Positions 29,559-39,789 of a stretch of 64,000 nucleotides of DNA are shown here, one piece after another; within the stretch, counting starts at the first letter, position 1, and every line of letters starts with the position of its first letter. The notes under the pieces were generated by a model. The model had not been told where the DNA came from and did not search any database. It worked only from the letters and a program-made list of their open reading frames with translations. The stretch is taken from assembly GCA_022539475.1 (NCBI GenBank), contig VCMS01000077.1:62001-126000 (forward strand), read 5' to 3'. Origin of the DNA: Gracilaria domingensis. Lineage: Eukaryota > Rhodophyta > Florideophyceae > Gracilariales > Gracilariaceae. A program made the translations under genes and the position numbers.

Positions 29559-31946
29559 TTACGCTATTGTACAACAACGCATGTTTCTCCGTCTTTCCAA
29601 GTCTGCCTCTGTCCCTATATCTTGGCTACGATTGATCCTCTCTTCATTCTCAGTAGCTCTCCAATTTCGTCCGTTCAGCCCCATGTCTCCTTCTCCAATG
29701 AGATAACCTTCCAGTTCACAAGCGTCTTGAAGGTTCTTGGCCACTTCGGAGGTATTCATGAGCCAGTCACAATAAACTCTGGATCTTCTGAACGTATTCA
29801 GGGCTCTTCTCGCTGCTTGTGTTTGGTCAAACAACACGTCCACAGCCGAAGAAGACTTCTCAAGTTTCTGAACCCTCATTGTTTCATGCCTCAGTCTAAT
29901 TCTAGCGCACACTGAGTCCGCCACAGATAGAAGCTTGTGATGTGCATGTTTACATCCTGCCTTTTCCGTAACTTGAAGTCCATTCCACCAGTTGTTAAAG
30001 GTTATCGAGGAATTTGTATGATGCACAAGTTTCTGCTCTGCGGATATCATGAGCACATTCATTTGGAGACACATGGACACTCGAACAATGTCGGTATACA
30101 CGGTCACTGCTAGATTGTCACCTTCATCTCTAGGCATGATTAAAGCAGAACCTCTAAACCAACTTTCCAACACGCTTCTAGCCTGTGAACTTATAATACC
30201 CCCCCAAACAAAAACGCTCCACTGCGAAGGAATGGAGTTACTCCCTTCATCAATATGTGATTGAAGAAATTCCCGGAAAGCTGACGATTGCGCAGAGACA
30301 AGTAGGGGATCCAAATTGAGATGAATCGTAGCCTCGTCGCTGTCGGCGAACTTCAAATGTATTTGAACTTTATCCGAGTCTTGAATGCGTCCAAATATAG
30401 ACCGAAGTCGACGTTCATCAATTAACTCTGGGGTATCATTGTAAACGTCCCAATAATCCCTATTCTGAGAGGTACGGCGAAGCAGTCTTGTGCTCATAAT
30501 CTCTGCTATAATTCTTTCAAACGCATGGGATTCGTACCGCCTCAGAAGAGCTGACATTTCTTGCAGAGTTGCCAAAGCTGCGTCCTCGTCGACAACACCG
30601 CAGCAAATCAGCTTCACACTCCTAACGACACAGTCCCTGTCGTACATAGACAAGTCCAGATACTGGTGATGCTCAAGCCTATACCGTATCAGATTCGAAG
30701 CGGTTGCCAAAAGAGGACCATAGGCTCTGATAGAGCATCGATTGCATTGGCCTAAGGTTCTTACTGAACATGTACAACCGTAGTGCACCCGTGTCTTCCT
30801 TAATCCGTCCAGTACTTGACCTTCGCAAAACTGTTTGAGGAAATCCCGAAAAGGACGCAATGGTGGATTAGACGGAAATGATGTCGGTGCCGCAATCATG
30901 GCTGTTGATCCGAACGCCTGCATTTGAATGACAAAAGAATTCGGGTAGGACGACGAGAAAGGAAGAATTCCCTCCCTTAACATTCTGGGCTTAACAATAC
31001 CACTTCCCCAGACAAAGAACACGCCTTCACTCGACAAAGCCAAAGCGAATGAGTTTGAGGCCACAACGTTCACAATATGGTGACCCAAAAGCGACGGTAT
31101 TATGCAAGCATTATTCCGACCCTGTCTGTCCTCAACACCCAACTGACCCTCATCTCCATGACCGGCTGCGTATACAAGTCCTTCCTCTGTCAAGAAGATT
31201 GTGAAATGCTTCCCTGCCGACATAAACACAACATCAGTCTCTGGCAGTCTTGGAACGCTGCGTGGCAGATCCTGACGAGTGGATGCAAGTCCATCAGCAC
31301 CCCATGTAAGCACCCGCCGCGAATTTTGTTCATTCTCAAGAAGAACAGCAACATGAGAATGTCCAACCGCTACGCATAATGCCGAACCTTGTAGAGCCAC
31401 TCGTGTTGGGTAGGACCGTTCTGGAAAATATCCATGTCCGAGCTGACCATCTTTTCCACTGCCCCACGTGAAGATAGAACGTCTGTCGTCCCCTACAGCT
31501 ACACAAAAATTCCATCCTGAATGAACCTTTATAATCCGTGCAGGAATTCGTACAGGGGCTGGACGTGGGTCAGAGCTTAAACGACCCAACTGACCGTAGT
31601 CATCGGAACCAAATGAATACACACGACCTTCATCTGTGAGAATGACGGAGTGATTGGCCCCCGAGGCGCAGTCGACAACAGCGGACACGTCGCTTATCGG
31701 AACATAAGTAGGTTCAACTTCAGTATGGTCAGACGAAAGAGGACGACCAAGACGTTGAAACTCTGAATTGTAGCCCCAGGAATGTAGCCGATAATAGTTG
31801 TCGACCAAAAGGGCGAAATTGAAGCCGGGTGCAAATGCCCGTATGCCGTGCGGAAGACATACCGGCCCTGATGGAAGACTGTACGGTGAGGGCGACGGGC
31901 AAAACACTTCTAAGGCCGCGAGCCCAAGCTGGTCCGGCGGTTGCAT
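29559..31946 (-). CDS. RCC1-repeat protein with a BTB-like region and a C-terminal CaaX box
   Basis: A 795-residue protein. Residues about 45-320 hold at least five RCC1 repeats (RVYSFGSDDYGQLGRL, IFTWGSGKDGQLGHG, LVYAAGHGDEGQLGV, VFFVWGSG), which form a beta-propeller often acting as a GTPase exchange factor or protein scaffold. Farther on, at about 520-640, a segment (IHLNLDPLLVSAQSSAFREF) resembles the start of a BTB/POZ fold, giving an RCBTB-like layout, though the match is weak. The last residues are RCCTIA, a CaaX farnesylation motif preceded by a second Cys that could be palmitoylated. I start at the ATG at 31946; the frame continues upstream only to a non-ATG codon. Confidence 0.8.
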   Translation of the reverse strand: MQPPDQLGLAALEVFCPSPSPYSLPSGPVCLPHGIRAFAPGFNFALLVDNYYRLHSWGYNSEFQRLGRPLSSDHTEVEPTYVPISDVSAVVDCASGANHSVILTDEGRVYSFGSDDYGQLGRLSSDPRPAPVRIPARIIKVHSGWNFCVAVGDDRRSIFTWGSGKDGQLGHGYFPERSYPTRVALQGSALCVAVGHSHVAVLLENEQNSRRVLTWGADGLASTRQDLPRSVPRLPETDVVFMSAGKHFTIFLTEEGLVYAAGHGDEGQLGVEDRQGRNNACIIPSLLGHHIVNVVASNSFALALSSEGVFFVWGSGIVKPRMLREGILPFSSSYPNSFVIQMQAFGSTAMIAAPTSFPSNPPLRPFRDFLKQFCEGQVLDGLRKTRVHYGCTCSVRTLGQCNRCSIRAYGPLLATASNLIRYRLEHHQYLDLSMYDRDCVVRSVKLICCGVVDEDAALATLQEMSALLRRYESHAFERIIAEIMSTRLLRRTSQNRDYWDVYNDTPELIDERRLRSIFGRIQDSDKVQIHLKFADSDEATIHLNLDPLLVSAQSSAFREFLQSHIDEGSNSIPSQWSVFVWGGIISSQARSVLESWFRGSALIMPRDEGDNLAVTVYTDIVRVSMCLQMNVLMISAEQKLVHHTNSSITFNNWWNGLQVTEKAGCKHAHHKLLSVADSVCARIRLRHETMRVQKLEKSSSAVDVLFDQTQAARRALNTFRRSRVYCDWLMNTSEVAKNLQDACELEGYLIGEGDMGLNGRNWRATENEERINRSQDIGTEADLERRRNMRCCTIA

Positions 31947-33860
31947 TGCCGTTTGCCATGTCGATGCACGAGGGAGGCTGAAGATGTCGCCATGACAAAA
32001 GTCGCAACCGGTGGAGAGCGAGATTCGGAACAAAGCCGGGTGGAACAGGAGATGAGTGGCCACGCTTGCAGGGTTCAAGAGCACAGTGCGCCTTTATTAT
32101 GTGCCATTTCTGTCACAATTTCAATATAACGTTAACCTTCACTTATTTTGGCGATGAATTCCTCTTCTGAGCTTACAGCGTTGATCCATCTTGGATTCGA
32201 AAGCTGCCGAAGACAATTGATCGACATTTAATCGACAAACTGCGTGTTGCAGAAAGAATATTGCGCTGTCGAGCTCGAGCTGATGAGATTGGGTATTCCC
32301 CATTACGTATGGGACTGTGAACTGGTGCGCAAGCGGCCGAAGCGACAGCACAATCCTGCAATGATGAAAAACAGAGATTTACTTCTGGGTCTGAAAGACA
32401 ATCCCTCTTATAGATACCGTTCCTGCCAAGCAAGAATCACACAATAAAAGTAGAGTAAATACATAAACCGGTTCCTGTGATGACGAGATTGAGTAACAAC
32501 ATCTACGTATCGCATTTTACAGAGTGTACATATCACACTAAACCTGTTCCAAATTCAAAAGCGACATATAGAGAGACGCGAGCAAAAGACTGTGTTTATC
32601 AATAGATAAAGAGTTTGGGAGTTAAGAGCCGCTACTCTACGCAAAAAGCTTATTGCGTAGAGAAGCGGGTCTAACTCTCGCGGTAGGCGTTAACTGACGT
32701 CGCTGTCGTGGTCGTCAGTGTCGTAGAACAGCACACATGTCGCGGGGGGGCAGTTACAACGGCAGACAGGCGCAGGACGGCCTTACGGGAGGCGTTCACT
32801 GCAGAATGGGGGCACGATGGTAATGAACGACCTTCTGAAACTCTCACTATTAACAGCGGTCGTGACTCAAGCCGTCGCACAACACATATCACCCCACAAG
32901 GGACCAAACAAAACCCCCTACAATCTCCCAACATATCTCCCATTGCCTCCGATAGCTCACTGATCCATAGCATATAGTGCCTTACCAAAGCTGCTCACCT
33001 AGAACAAAAGCCCAATAGAGGATCCAGACAATAAGTGTAGACAAGGCATTGAGTGGGAAGGAGTGGGATTGTTTTTCTGTTTTCTTGTTTGAAACAGCAT
33101 CGCATCTCCTGCTCGTACGGTAGTCCTTTGCAGCAATACAACGAAGTAATCGAATATCAAGTAGTACATTGTTGGTAACAAATCATCTACTTCGATTTGG
33201 TAAATAAGGCTGTAGACGTCCACAAAGACTTCGACATGCGTTTCTTAATGTTTGCTTACGAAGACATCTCGAAAAAACGAACCACATACGGTAGAGGAAA
33301 GAGAAGACAAAACAATGATAGACATGATAAAGCAGGGGCCGTCAAAGTTTTGATCTTTTTTCAGTAGAGAGAGCTATATATGACTAATTATGCTCTTCCT
33401 CTGACTGGAAATAAACGGTAGTGGACAATTCTAAATAAAAATGCAGACCCGAATCGAACACTGGCTGACTACGACCATTTTTGACATGACTATGACTCCG
33501 TGACTTCTTAGATCTGAACTGTAGTCATAAAAGTAGTTAAGCTGTCTGGAACTCCCGGTAAAGTCACTTGAACCAGTTCTTGCGCCGTAAGATGATCTGT
33601 TAATCTTCAGAAGATGTAAGCTTTGACAGCCGGCGGCTGGTCATAAACTTTAGAAATGACGGAGATTATAGGGTCTTTTGTTCATTCTGAGGTACAAACC
33701 CCCTGTCAGCCTCAAAGCACTTTGCTCCATCCAAAGGCATCAGCGTTTCGTAGAACTGTTTTTAATGTCGCGAACAAGATTTTAGAGCAGTGAGTTACAT
33801 ATACAAACTAAACAATTCATTTGCTTCTCCAATGCTTTTCTGATGCCTACCACTAGTCGT
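31947..33860. other. Gene-poor AT-rich spacer with a hairpin and a dispersed repeat copy
   Basis: No supported gene. At 32,635-32,662 is a perfect 10-bp hairpin (CTCTACGCAA / TTGCGTAGAG, 8-base loop). Around 32,370-32,430 lies one copy of a dispersed repeat also found at about 41,130-41,220 and 41,360-41,420 (shared core TACTTCTxGGxCTGAAAGAC). The rest is featureless to me. Confidence 0.5.
32370..32435. repeat. Dispersed short repeat, copy 1
   Basis: Similar to 41,130-41,190 and, more weakly, 41,360-41,410. The similarity covers TACTTCTGGGTCTGAAAGAC and a second block CCAAGCAAGA about 30 bp later. I see no terminal repeats or coding capacity, so the class is unknown. Confidence 0.4.
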
Positions 33861-34395
33861 GGGCCAATAGTCAAGAAGTCAGGCGGATTTGGCTGTAATA
33901 GCCCCTGTGCTAGTCAGTGCCACTGACTACCACAGAGTTGACTACAGCCAAATTCGCCTTACTTCTTGACTTTTGGCCCCTGACTGCAAGTAGTCACCAA
34001 TACGCCCCTGCCATTTCGAAATACTGCTTCAAAATCAGCAACAATCTCTTGGTCTTGTACTGTATCTCACAAAAAGCAAGATGGGTAACATTGATCCTAA
34101 ATCCGACTAGACTGTAAACTAGGCAGTAGTCGCCCCTGTGCTAGTCAGTGCCACTAAGTACCACAAAGGCGACTAGGCTGTAGAGTAGGCAGTAGTCGCC
34201 CTTGTGCTGGTCAGTACCACTGACTACCACAGGGTTGACTACAGCCAAATTCGCCTTACTTCTTGACTTTTGGCCCCTGACTACAAGTCGTCACTAATAC
34301 GCCTCTGCCATTTAGAAATACTGCTTCAAAATCAGCAACAATCTCTTGGTCTTGTACTGCATCTAACAAAAAGCAGTATGGGTAACATTAATCCT
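33861..34395. repeat. Cluster of fold-back (inverted) repeats with a 297-bp-spaced direct duplication
   Basis: A nearly perfect palindrome spans 33,861-33,979: arms of about 58 bp from GGCCAATAGTCAAGAAGTC to its complement GACTTTTGGCC, with almost no loop. Two smaller inverted repeats of the same core (CCTGTGCTAGTCAGTG / CACTGACTACCACAGG) follow at about 34,125-34,173 and 34,190-34,245. The stretch 33,901-34,098 is repeated as 34,198-34,395 with high identity. It looks like a fold-back or MITE-like element that has been tandemly duplicated. It sits directly upstream of the secreted-protein gene promoter. Confidence 0.8.
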
Positions 34396-34456
34396 TTGCT
34401 TAGAAAAGCGGAATATGCCGCAACTCAATTAGAAGGGACGGCTGAGTGGATAGCTC

Positions 34457-34465
34457 TATAAAAAA
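34457..34465 (+). promoter_or_regulatory. TATA box of the secreted-protein gene
   Basis: TATAAAAAA lies 190 bp before the ATG at 34,655 with GC-rich sequence right after it, so a start of transcription near 34,487 is expected. It is one of the clearest core promoter elements in the window. Confidence 0.6.
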
Positions 34466-34654
34466 GGCCCGACGACGTCGCCCTCAGGAGACTTCAACTG
34501 CGCTTCTGCAACTTTTTGCTGGTTCTACCGCGCAGCTTTCGAACTTTGACCGTCTGTGTTTCAACACTACTCACGACCAAAACGAATTGCTTTTCCTTAC
34601 TTACCCTTCGCCTCTCTGTGTCTAGTTTCCTGGTGATTCCAGACATTAGCAAAG

Positions 34655-35326
34655 ATGTCTTCTCGGAGTTCTAAACGTATGTCATCTATAGTGCTGGCAA
34701 TGTTCCTTCTATTCTTTATATCGAAGCCGGCAGTTGCTGTTGCATTGCGCAACGTGGTCAGTAAACTCGAGGAAGACTACTTACGCAACATGCCTGATTT
34801 CAATGCTCTCCAACGAGTTTCTGTGGAAGGAAGTTGTGAGTTTGATGAGCTCAAAGAATACACCAAATGTGCGTGTTACATAGGACTGACGGAGAACGTG
34901 CTACCTTCTGATGTACAAGAGAGATGCGTTTCCCTATTTGGCTCAGATGTTTCTCAACTTGAACCATTCTGCGATGATTTCAAGAAAGACGGAGAGATAC
35001 AGATAGAAACCTTCGTGATAGATGCGAGAGAATTCGAGCTCACCTGTCGGCCGATGGTCCGGGCTTTGCAAAGCTCAAAAGCTACAGTGCTTTCACTTTT
35101 AGAAGAAGCTACGCAGAAACAATTTGTTTTCAAGGGTAATGTGGATATCTCTATGGAGGGTGTTGAAATCTCGGGTCAAGTTGAGGTTAGAGCGACTTTC
35201 GAAGAAATTATTAATATTCTTGAAAGGATTTATCGAATTGTAAGGGCTCCTGAGCCAAGTCTGGATACTCCTCCTCCTCCTTCACGTCATTTTGACCCTC
35301 ATAATTTACCTCGTAATGATGAATGA
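34655..35326 (+). CDS. Secreted or membrane-anchored protein of unknown family
   Basis: A 223-residue protein beginning with a basic n-region and a hydrophobic core (MSSIVLAMFLLFFISKPAVA), a good signal peptide with likely cleavage after AVA. The mature part is acidic, with six or so cysteines (CEFDELKEYTKCACYIGL, ERCVSLFG, FCDDF, LTCRPM), suggesting disulfide bonds. A helical/charged C-terminal half is followed by a Pro-rich tail (PSLDTPPPPSRHFDPHNLP). No domain is recognised. The gene stands alone, with a TATA box upstream and fold-back repeats before that. Confidence 0.7.
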   Translation: MSSRSSKRMSSIVLAMFLLFFISKPAVAVALRNVVSKLEEDYLRNMPDFNALQRVSVEGSCEFDELKEYTKCACYIGLTENVLPSDVQERCVSLFGSDVSQLEPFCDDFKKDGEIQIETFVIDAREFELTCRPMVRALQSSKATVLSLLEEATQKQFVFKGNVDISMEGVEISGQVEVRATFEEIINILERIYRIVRAPEPSLDTPPPPSRHFDPHNLPRNDE

Positions 35327-36779
35327 AGAGAGTAGTGGGAGGAAGAAGGCGATAGGCGTAGGTATACAAAGACCCGCGGTTCGAAACTTTAATATTTGTC
35401 ATCGTAGTCCAGTAAGTGTTGTACGGCCACTTCATTGTGGTCAGTGGCTGCGATGTAGAGGTATAACAGGTCGTTGGATCCTGAGCAAACCCATGAGTAG
35501 GCGCGGAGTCAACTCTATCGGTCAACTCACATCGTTTCTATAAATCACACACACACTTCGTAATCCGGTTCCTAATGCGCTTCGTAATTTTGGCTTCGGT
35601 GTGAAAGAGAAAGGAGCGTACACGTCCTCGATTTTCTCCATTTCGTCGAAATTCGAACGATTTCGTCGGGGCTCCCTAGACGATTAAATCAATTATAATT
35701 ATATTTATTGAGTGGCAATGTGTCGTGGAACGTTTGATCCTGGTTTATTGAGATGAAGTGCCTTAATGTTATGAAACACGTGTATGTTCTTGTTTTGTGA
35801 CGACGGAGATTATCACTGCGATGAGAAGAAGGTGAATAGGTATGAACCTATTTTGCACCTGCTCAGGAAGATTGTATTGTTGAGTATGCCTTACTTAGAT
35901 TTTACACGTGTATGTTCGGGTTCGGGTAACAACTAGAATTATCGTCTAGAAATTCTCCGGGAGCTCTGTGAAGGTGCATGTTAGAGTATATTTGAGGTGC
36001 AATCCATTTCAAAAACTCCATATGGTCAATTAACCCTTTTGATCCTAAACGAATTTAACGCTGTTGAGACAGCTTTAAGAAAAACCAATTGAAATCGAGA
36101 ATTATGTCTCAACTGGGTGATTCAAACCTGTGCTGAGATTGATTGAATGCTTGCAAAGTGCACGTAGCCTTTTGAGTGGCAGATATTGCAATCCGTTGCT
36201 TTTGCGGCCAATTAACACGGCTTGCTTATTTCAGTTGAGCCAGTGATAAGCGGTTTTAACACATGGCAAAACTGTATCCAATGAATCCAAATTTAGCCCA
36301 ATCGTTCTTCATCGTTAACGCTATCTCAACAGCTTTAAGCGTTTAGGGTCAAGAAAGTTAACGGAACCAAAAAAACGGCAAACATGCTCCATTAAATTGC
36401 TAATCGCATTCCTGAGACAGAGCAAAAACCTCAGCACTCTTATTAGCCCCACTATCAAAGAAAGATTTCCTCACAGAAGTGTTAGTGTCGTAGTATCACC
36501 GCAATATGTTTTTCTCCAAGTAAGCTTTCCTAATACCTTCTTGTGCGCACGAAACATCTTCGAGCCGTACAATGCCGGATACAAATTGTTCCTGAATTTT
36601 AGAAAAAGCACAACTTTACACATGCTGCACCGCTACTCCACACCGTAGTAGCTTAATTATTTTCGTTTCACTAGATAATAAATGTTCGTTAACTTTGACA
36701 CAGCCCGGAATATCAGAGCCAAACTCAAACACATGATAACAGAATATCCGAAACGAGCTCGAAAGGGAGAAAAAACGGA
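35327..36779. other. AT-rich intergenic region
   Basis: No supported gene. It contains simple AT-rich sequence, and the downstream edge borders the transposase-like remnant. Some of it may be the 3' flank of that element. Confidence 0.5.
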
Positions 36780-37825
36780 TCTCTCAATCAATCCAACGAA
36801 CTTTTGAGAGGCACACAACACCAATCTTTTTGCTACTGTCTTCTATAACGCGCATCATTTGAGCAGGGATTTCCAAATTGCGCTGCTTTAGTTTTCGCTT
36901 CACTAGTCCAAAAGATCACTCTAAAACGTTTTTGGTGTGGTCTGAAATTAGAAACTGTAAAATAATTTCTTCTTCGAAACCCATAATAACCCTCCAAGCA
37001 AACAAGAACAACAAAAACTGATTCCTATTCTGTCCTTTGCACTTATCAGCATGCAAAATCAGATGTTTAACGTTAGTTGTCTTTCTTAACAACAACGAAT
37101 AGTTTTTATTACTATTGAACACACCTCGTTCGCCGTTTTGTGCTTACGCCAGTGGCCTTCTGGGAGGCCATAAATTCTTGTGAACTCAGAGTTGCTCATA
37201 TGTGTTCCAAAAAAGTCGAACTTAAGACCTGTCACAAAGTGTAGCTGTCCTGGTTGGCGACGAAGATGAGGCAGTAAAACCTTCTCTGCAAAATCGAATA
37301 CAATATGCAGCATGTCATGGCTACCTTTCGCGCGTTCTCTGATAGTCATGTAGTTTTTGTATTCAGCCGCAGCGTCTTTGCGATCGTTCTCTAGAACAGA
37401 AAGAAATGTTTCACGAGTACTGACGTCCCGAATATTCAGTATCGTGTCTTGCAGTTGCGTGCAAGTTTCACAGAAATCACTTCCTGAGTGAATGATTTCC
37501 AGCGTCGGGAAGTGTTGATTCCACACTTTGCAGAAAGACTGCTTCCTTAAATGCTTTGCAGGGCGTTGTTGAGAGGTTTGAGACTGTTCTATATATCCCT
37601 CTGTAATTGTATTCCACTCAGACTCACAAGCTTTGTGCACAATCTCTCTTGTTGTGTCGCTTGACAGCAGCATTACTGGAATATCCTCCGTAGAACGGCG
37701 GCCGCTTGGACACGCTATATCGTTTAAATCAGAGTAGCGCTGAAGAAAGTGCAGTGCAACGATAGATTGAATACTGAGCTTTTCCATCCTTCGGTTTTGT
37801 TCTCGTGGGACCTGTATTTAAAAAT
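36780..37825 (-). mobile_element. DNA-transposon-like gene, C-terminal half (decayed)
   Basis: The minus strand encodes a transposase-like protein typical of a family common in animals and algae. It has a CxxC pair (SGSDFCETCTQLQDTILNIR), then LKFDFFGTHMSNSEFTRIYG, then the acidic core ILHADKCKGQNRNQFLLFLF, then FLISDHTKNVLE and FGLVKRKLKQRN. The reading is broken by a frame change near 37,100 and a stop before the FGLVKR segment, so this copy is dead. The N-terminal half lies at 39,790-40,476 on the same strand, so about 2 kb now separates the halves. No terminal inverted repeats were identified. Confidence 0.65.
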
Positions 37826-38754
37826 GAGACGAGGTCCTAACGTGTGAACGCCATTTTTGACCAAAATGACGCGGGTGTTGACAAACCCAGGGGGGACACA
37901 AGAACCGCTCGAGAGTACCAGCCTAAAAGGCAAAAGATATCAGTGTAGCTCAGCGACAGACAAAGCAGCCGAGCAACCGAAACAAAGCAGAACAGCCTCG
38001 AACCAACGTTGTTCGAAGCTACACAGAGAAGCGGAGCGACAGCCGGGCGAGTACCAAGACAATGCACGAGACAGCCCGAGTTCGTGAACAGAACGAGGGC
38101 GTCCGAATAGTAACGGGAGCCGCAGTGTATAAACGAGCCCAATGTAGGGCGCTACACTGCAACTCCAGGAAAGAAGGCGGGAGACCGAGCCGCCCGTAGA
38201 GAGAAAAAGAAAAGAGGGAAGGTTGATAGCAGGGAAGCACAGACCGTGCTAAGGGAAAGTGGGGATCCCAAAGGAGAGGGTCGACGACGGAGGTGGAGAG
38301 AGATGAGAGAGGGTCGGGGGGTCGTCGTGAGGGATAAAGTGGTCTGCCCCCGTCGAGTTCCAGCCTAGCGCTACAACTCGAGGGTTTATGTAGAACTTAG
38401 GATTTTGTCATGTCTTCTGATGTTGCTTGTTTTCTATATTCTATACCCTGAAGGCGCGGCATGAATTTCGTTGACGTTTCCTTATTTGGGCATAAAACAA
38501 GTTGTCTTGTCCAGGGACATCTCAGTACCATGACATACTATAATGTCAGTTCTAGCTGCTTCGTTATGGTGCACGGAGGTTGGTCAAAGTTTTCTTGGCG
38601 TGATGGTTATTTGGATACATCTTGTCAGAATCGTCTGGTACCCTGTTGCTTTCTGGTATAACTATCTGATGATCCCGTCTCTCGCCGCGAGTCACGTTGC
38701 TTCTTTCTTCATCTCTAAGGTTCAGCCCCCCCCCCCCCCCTGGGTCATTGAGAA

Positions 38755-39423
38755 ATGTCTGCTAAGAAAGTTCTGGATACGGTTACCGATGATGATACGG
38801 ACAATCCTACCGTTCCGCGTGCACGGTCCACATTGATAGAGCATGAAGCGGAAGAGGTCGATAGCGATGCCGTTGCTAACGAGGAAGCCGAAGTAGATTT
38901 CGCTGCCGATATTGAGGAACGGGTTGAAGCCGAAATCGCGGAGTTTGAGCTTGTCCTGTATCGCCTGTTGTCTGGTGAAGCGAGAGAGGCTGTAGACCTT
39001 TACGACGGTGTACAGTCTCTGCCGGCTTTGTTCGTGCGTGGCCTGGGTTTCGGTCTAACGCTCGCCGCGTTAGCTTGGCGTTCCTCGCGTAGCACTGCCG
39101 TGGTGAACAGGGCGCACTTGGTGGCGCGCGACACGGTCCGTAGCGCTGGCCCTCCTGCCATCAAGAAGCAGAAGACGAGTGACGACTCATCGAGCAGGAA
39201 CGAAGGGGGGCCTCCCGTCAATCCACAGACACTTGAATTACCTCCGCTGAGAATTGGGCCTACCACTCTGCTTCGAAGCTTGCCTTCTTCGTGCGCCTGC
39301 TTTTGCCTTGCGAATAAACGTTTTCTGCTCATGCCTAGCATCACAGTTCTTAGTAGCGTCGGGTTTCGCGCTCGGGCGCAAGGCCACAAGAAGCGCGCGA
39401 AAGAGTTTCTTCGCAGCACATGA
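38755..39423 (+). CDS. Acidic ORF of unknown origin inside the inserted segment
   Basis: 222 codons. The first 90 residues are strongly acidic (EHEAEEVDSDAVANEEAEVD), followed by LYRLLSGEAREAVDLYDGVQ and a nuclear-localisation-like IKKQKTSDD. The C-terminal part runs into the GC-rich repeat region and looks non-coding. It may be an element-encoded protein rather than a host gene. Family unknown. Confidence 0.35.
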   Translation: MSAKKVLDTVTDDDTDNPTVPRARSTLIEHEAEEVDSDAVANEEAEVDFAADIEERVEAEIAEFELVLYRLLSGEAREAVDLYDGVQSLPALFVRGLGFGLTLAALAWRSSRSTAVVNRAHLVARDTVRSAGPPAIKKQKTSDDSSSRNEGGPPVNPQTLELPPLRIGPTTLLRSLPSSCACFCLANKRFLLMPSITVLSSVGFRARAQGHKKRAKEFLRST

Positions 39424-39680
39424 TGCTGTTCGTCCTCGCCGCGCGGCGGCGCGCGGCGCACATGATGTCTTCTCTCGCCGCACTGCCGCGCGCGGCCCCG
39501 GGCACATGATGACGTTCGGCCTCGCCGCGCGGCGGCGCGCGGCGGACGATGCTGCTTGCCCCCGCCGCGCTGCGGCGCGCGGCGCCGTGCACATGATGAC
39601 GTTCGTTCTCACCGCGCGGCGGTGCGCGGCCCGCGATGGGGCTTCGGTTGCGCCGCGCCCTGCCGCGCGGCGCATGGTCG
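39421..39680. repeat. Six-copy GC-rich tandem repeat, 40-47 bp unit
   Basis: The units begin TGATGxCGTTCG or CGATG and contain the self-complementary core CGCCGCGCGGCGGCGCGCGG. Successive units start at about 39,421, 39,462, 39,506, 39,546, 39,594 and 39,634 with moderate divergence. Each core can form a strong hairpin. In one frame it encodes repeated Arg/Ala stretches, which explains a long but meaningless minus-strand frame. Confidence 0.85.
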
Positions 39681-39789
39681 TGGGAGGTGAGAGGAGGGCG
39701 CAGCTTCCACTCTGCGCCCTTCTCTTATTTCGAGTGAGCTGGCGAAAAAGATCCCAGGGGTGTCCCAGGTGATCCCTGGGACACCTACC

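Noticed and set aside
33430-33480. tRNA-like TTCGATT segment on the minus strand
   Set aside because: The flanking bases cannot form the T-stem and no anticodon arm is present at the right distance.
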